Positions 23,290 through 24,400 of a DNA stretch of 24,400 bases are shown here, piece after piece. Origin of the DNA: JABCPE02 sp963519075 (GTDB taxonomy: Bacteria > Bacteroidota > Bacteroidia > Flavobacteriales > Weeksellaceae); contig CAUQMH010000014.1 in NCBI GenBank assembly GCA_963519075.1, positions 1-24,400 of the forward strand, given 5' to 3'. The notes below the pieces were generated by a model that did not search any database, was not told the origin of the DNA, and saw only the letters and a program-made list of their open reading frames with translations. Position 1 is the stretch's first letter. Each line of letters opens with the position of its first letter. A program made the position numbers and the translations under genes.

Positions 23290-24400
23290 ATGAGCAAAAT
23301 TATAGGAATTGACTTAGGAACAACAAATTCATGTGTGGCAGTAATGGAGGGTAAAGACCCAGTAGTAATCCCAAATGCAGAAGGAAAAAGAACAACGCCT
23401 TCTATCGTAGCATTTACAGAGGATGGCGAAAGAAAAGTGGGTGACCCAGCTAAAAGACAAGCAGTAACAAACCCAAAGAAAACCGTTTACTCTATCAAGA
23501 GATTCATAGGAACACAGTTCTCAAAAGATAAAGAGGAAATCTCAAGAGTTCCGTATGAAGTGGTAGGAGGGCCAAATGACACTGTAAAAGTAAAAATAGA
23601 TGATAGAGAATACACAACACAAGAAATCTCTGCGATGATTCTTCAAAAAATGAAGAAAACAGCTGAAGATTACCTTGGACAGGAGGTTTCAAGAGCGGTG
23701 ATTACCGTACCAGCTTACTTTAATGATGCACAAAGACAAGCAACTAAAGAAGCAGGAGAAATCGCAGGTCTTAAAGTAGAAAGAATCATCAACGAACCTA
23801 CGGCAGCAGCTTTGGCTTACGGATTAGACAAAGTAGGTAAAAAAGACATGAATGTAGTAGTGTTTGACTGTGGTGGTGGTACGCATGATGTCTCTGTACT
23901 AGAGATGTATGAAGTGGATGGAAATGCTTCTTTCGAAGTGAAAGCTACAGACGGAGATACTCACCTTGGGGGAGATGACTTTGATAATGTAATCATTGAC
24001 TGGATGGCGGATGAATTTAAAAATGAAGAAGGTGTAGATTTAAAAACTGACCCTATCGCGCTTCAAAGATTGAAAGAAGCGGCTGAAAAAGCAAAAGTAG
24101 AGCTTTCTTCTTCTACACAAACGGAAATCAACCTTCCGTACATCACAGCTACGGCTTCTGGACCAAAACACTTGGTGAAAACTTTGACAAGAGCGAAGTT
24201 TGAACAATTGGCTCACAACCTTATCGAAAGAACGATAGAGCCTTGTAAATCAGCTTTGGCTAATGCAGGAATGAGTGTTTCTGATATTGATGAAATTATC
24301 TTAGTGGGTGGTTCTACCAGAATTCCAGCAATTCAGGAAGCGGTAGAGAAATTCTTCGGAAAAGCACCATCTAAAGGAGTGAACCCAGACGAAGTAGTGG
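23290..24400 (+). CDS. dnaK: Chaperone DnaK (Hsp70), 3' end beyond right edge
   Basis: The frame from ATG 23290 stays open to the end of the window, 370 codons covering nearly the whole nucleotide-binding domain. Hsp70 signatures are GIDLGTTNSCV (6-16), the phosphate-2 loop DCGGGTHDVS (from residue 193), the INEPTAAALAYG segment and ILVGGSTRIP with the adenosine-binding role. DnaK binds and refolds unfolded proteins with DnaJ and GrpE, whose genes are not in view. The leader 23151-23289 carries no exact TAnnTTTG motif; two small inverted repeats there (GACAATTTGTC at 23186-23196, and TTGA-N5-TCAA near 23231) might be regulatory. Confidence 0.97.
   Translation, partial: MSKIIGIDLGTTNSCVAVMEGKDPVVIPNAEGKRTTPSIVAFTEDGERKVGDPAKRQAVTNPKKTVYSIKRFIGTQFSKDKEEISRVPYEVVGGPNDTVKVKIDDREYTTQEISAMILQKMKKTAEDYLGQEVSRAVITVPAYFNDAQRQATKEAGEIAGLKVERIINEPTAAALAYGLDKVGKKDMNVVVFDCGGGTHDVSVLEMYEVDGNASFEVKATDGDTHLGGDDFDNVIIDWMADEFKNEEGVDLKTDPIALQRLKEAAEKAKVELSSSTQTEINLPYITATASGPKHLVKTLTRAKFEQLAHNLIERTIEPCKSALANAGMSVSDIDEIILVGGSTRIPAIQEAVEKFFGKAPSKGVNPDEVV

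Noticed and set aside
23866..23895. DCGGGTHD in DnaK where E. coli has DLGGGTFD
   Set aside because: I believe this variant occurs in other Bacteroidota DnaK proteins; the glycine loop and threonine are intact, so it is lineage variation and not a defect.
1..24400. CRISPR arrays, tRNA genes, IS elements
   Set aside because: I saw no repeated spacer pattern, no cloverleaf with GTTCRANNC, and no transposase motifs or terminal repeats.

Overview
The window looks like chromosome of a Bacteroidota bacterium, most likely Flavobacteriia and probably the Weeksellaceae/Chryseobacterium group. Four things point there: AT-rich coding sequence; start codons preceded by A-rich stretches instead of Shine-Dalgarno sites; promoter -7 elements of the Bacteroidota form TAnnTTTG; and gene families and neighbourhoods typical of that phylum (RDD/SpoIIM/DUF4129/DUF4350/MoxR cluster, split metH, OmpA with a SPEG-type C-domain). 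Genus cannot be settled from the sequence alone.

Layout. 1-2123 (minus) is a Pif1/RecD-like helicase with a C-terminal winged/HTH domain, cut by the left edge. 2188-2481 (minus) is a small ABM-fold monooxygenase with its own terminator. 2516-7415 (minus) is a tightly packed five-gene membrane/MoxR operon (SpoIIM-like, polytopic membrane protein, DUF4129, DUF4350, MoxR ATPase). An RDD-family membrane protein diverges from it at 7439-8188, across only 23 bp.

8207-21102 (plus) is a methionine biosynthesis locus. A Bacteroidota promoter and a SAM-I riboswitch lead into metX and an unusual ACT-ACT-homoserine dehydrogenase that lacks the aspartokinase domain. The order is then interrupted by a reverse-strand secreted protein, a SMI1/KNR4 (SUKH) protein and a HhH-GPD/OGG-fold protein. 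It resumes with a MetZ-type sulfhydrylase, a secreted SIMPL-like protein, the homocysteine-binding half of MetH, an OmpA porin with its own promoter and terminator, the B12/folate/activation part of MetH, a frameshifted remnant of an outer-membrane transporter-family gene, and metF. The pathway reads homoserine -> O-acyl-homoserine -> homocysteine -> methionine, with metF supplying the methyl group. 21310-23085 is a long-chain acyl-CoA ligase, and dnaK starts at 23290 and runs off the right edge.

No tRNA, rRNA, IS element, CRISPR array or origin was recognised. No gene-free stretch exceeds 300 bases; the longest (8189-8425, 21103-21309, 23086-23289) hold the riboswitch, terminators and promoters. 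The most noteworthy items are the riboswitch with a possible long-range closing helix, the kinase-less ThrA derivative, the AT-rich SUKH/OGG-fold insert within the met genes, the ompA gene lodged between the two halves of metH, and the decayed gene still overlapping metF by ATGA.
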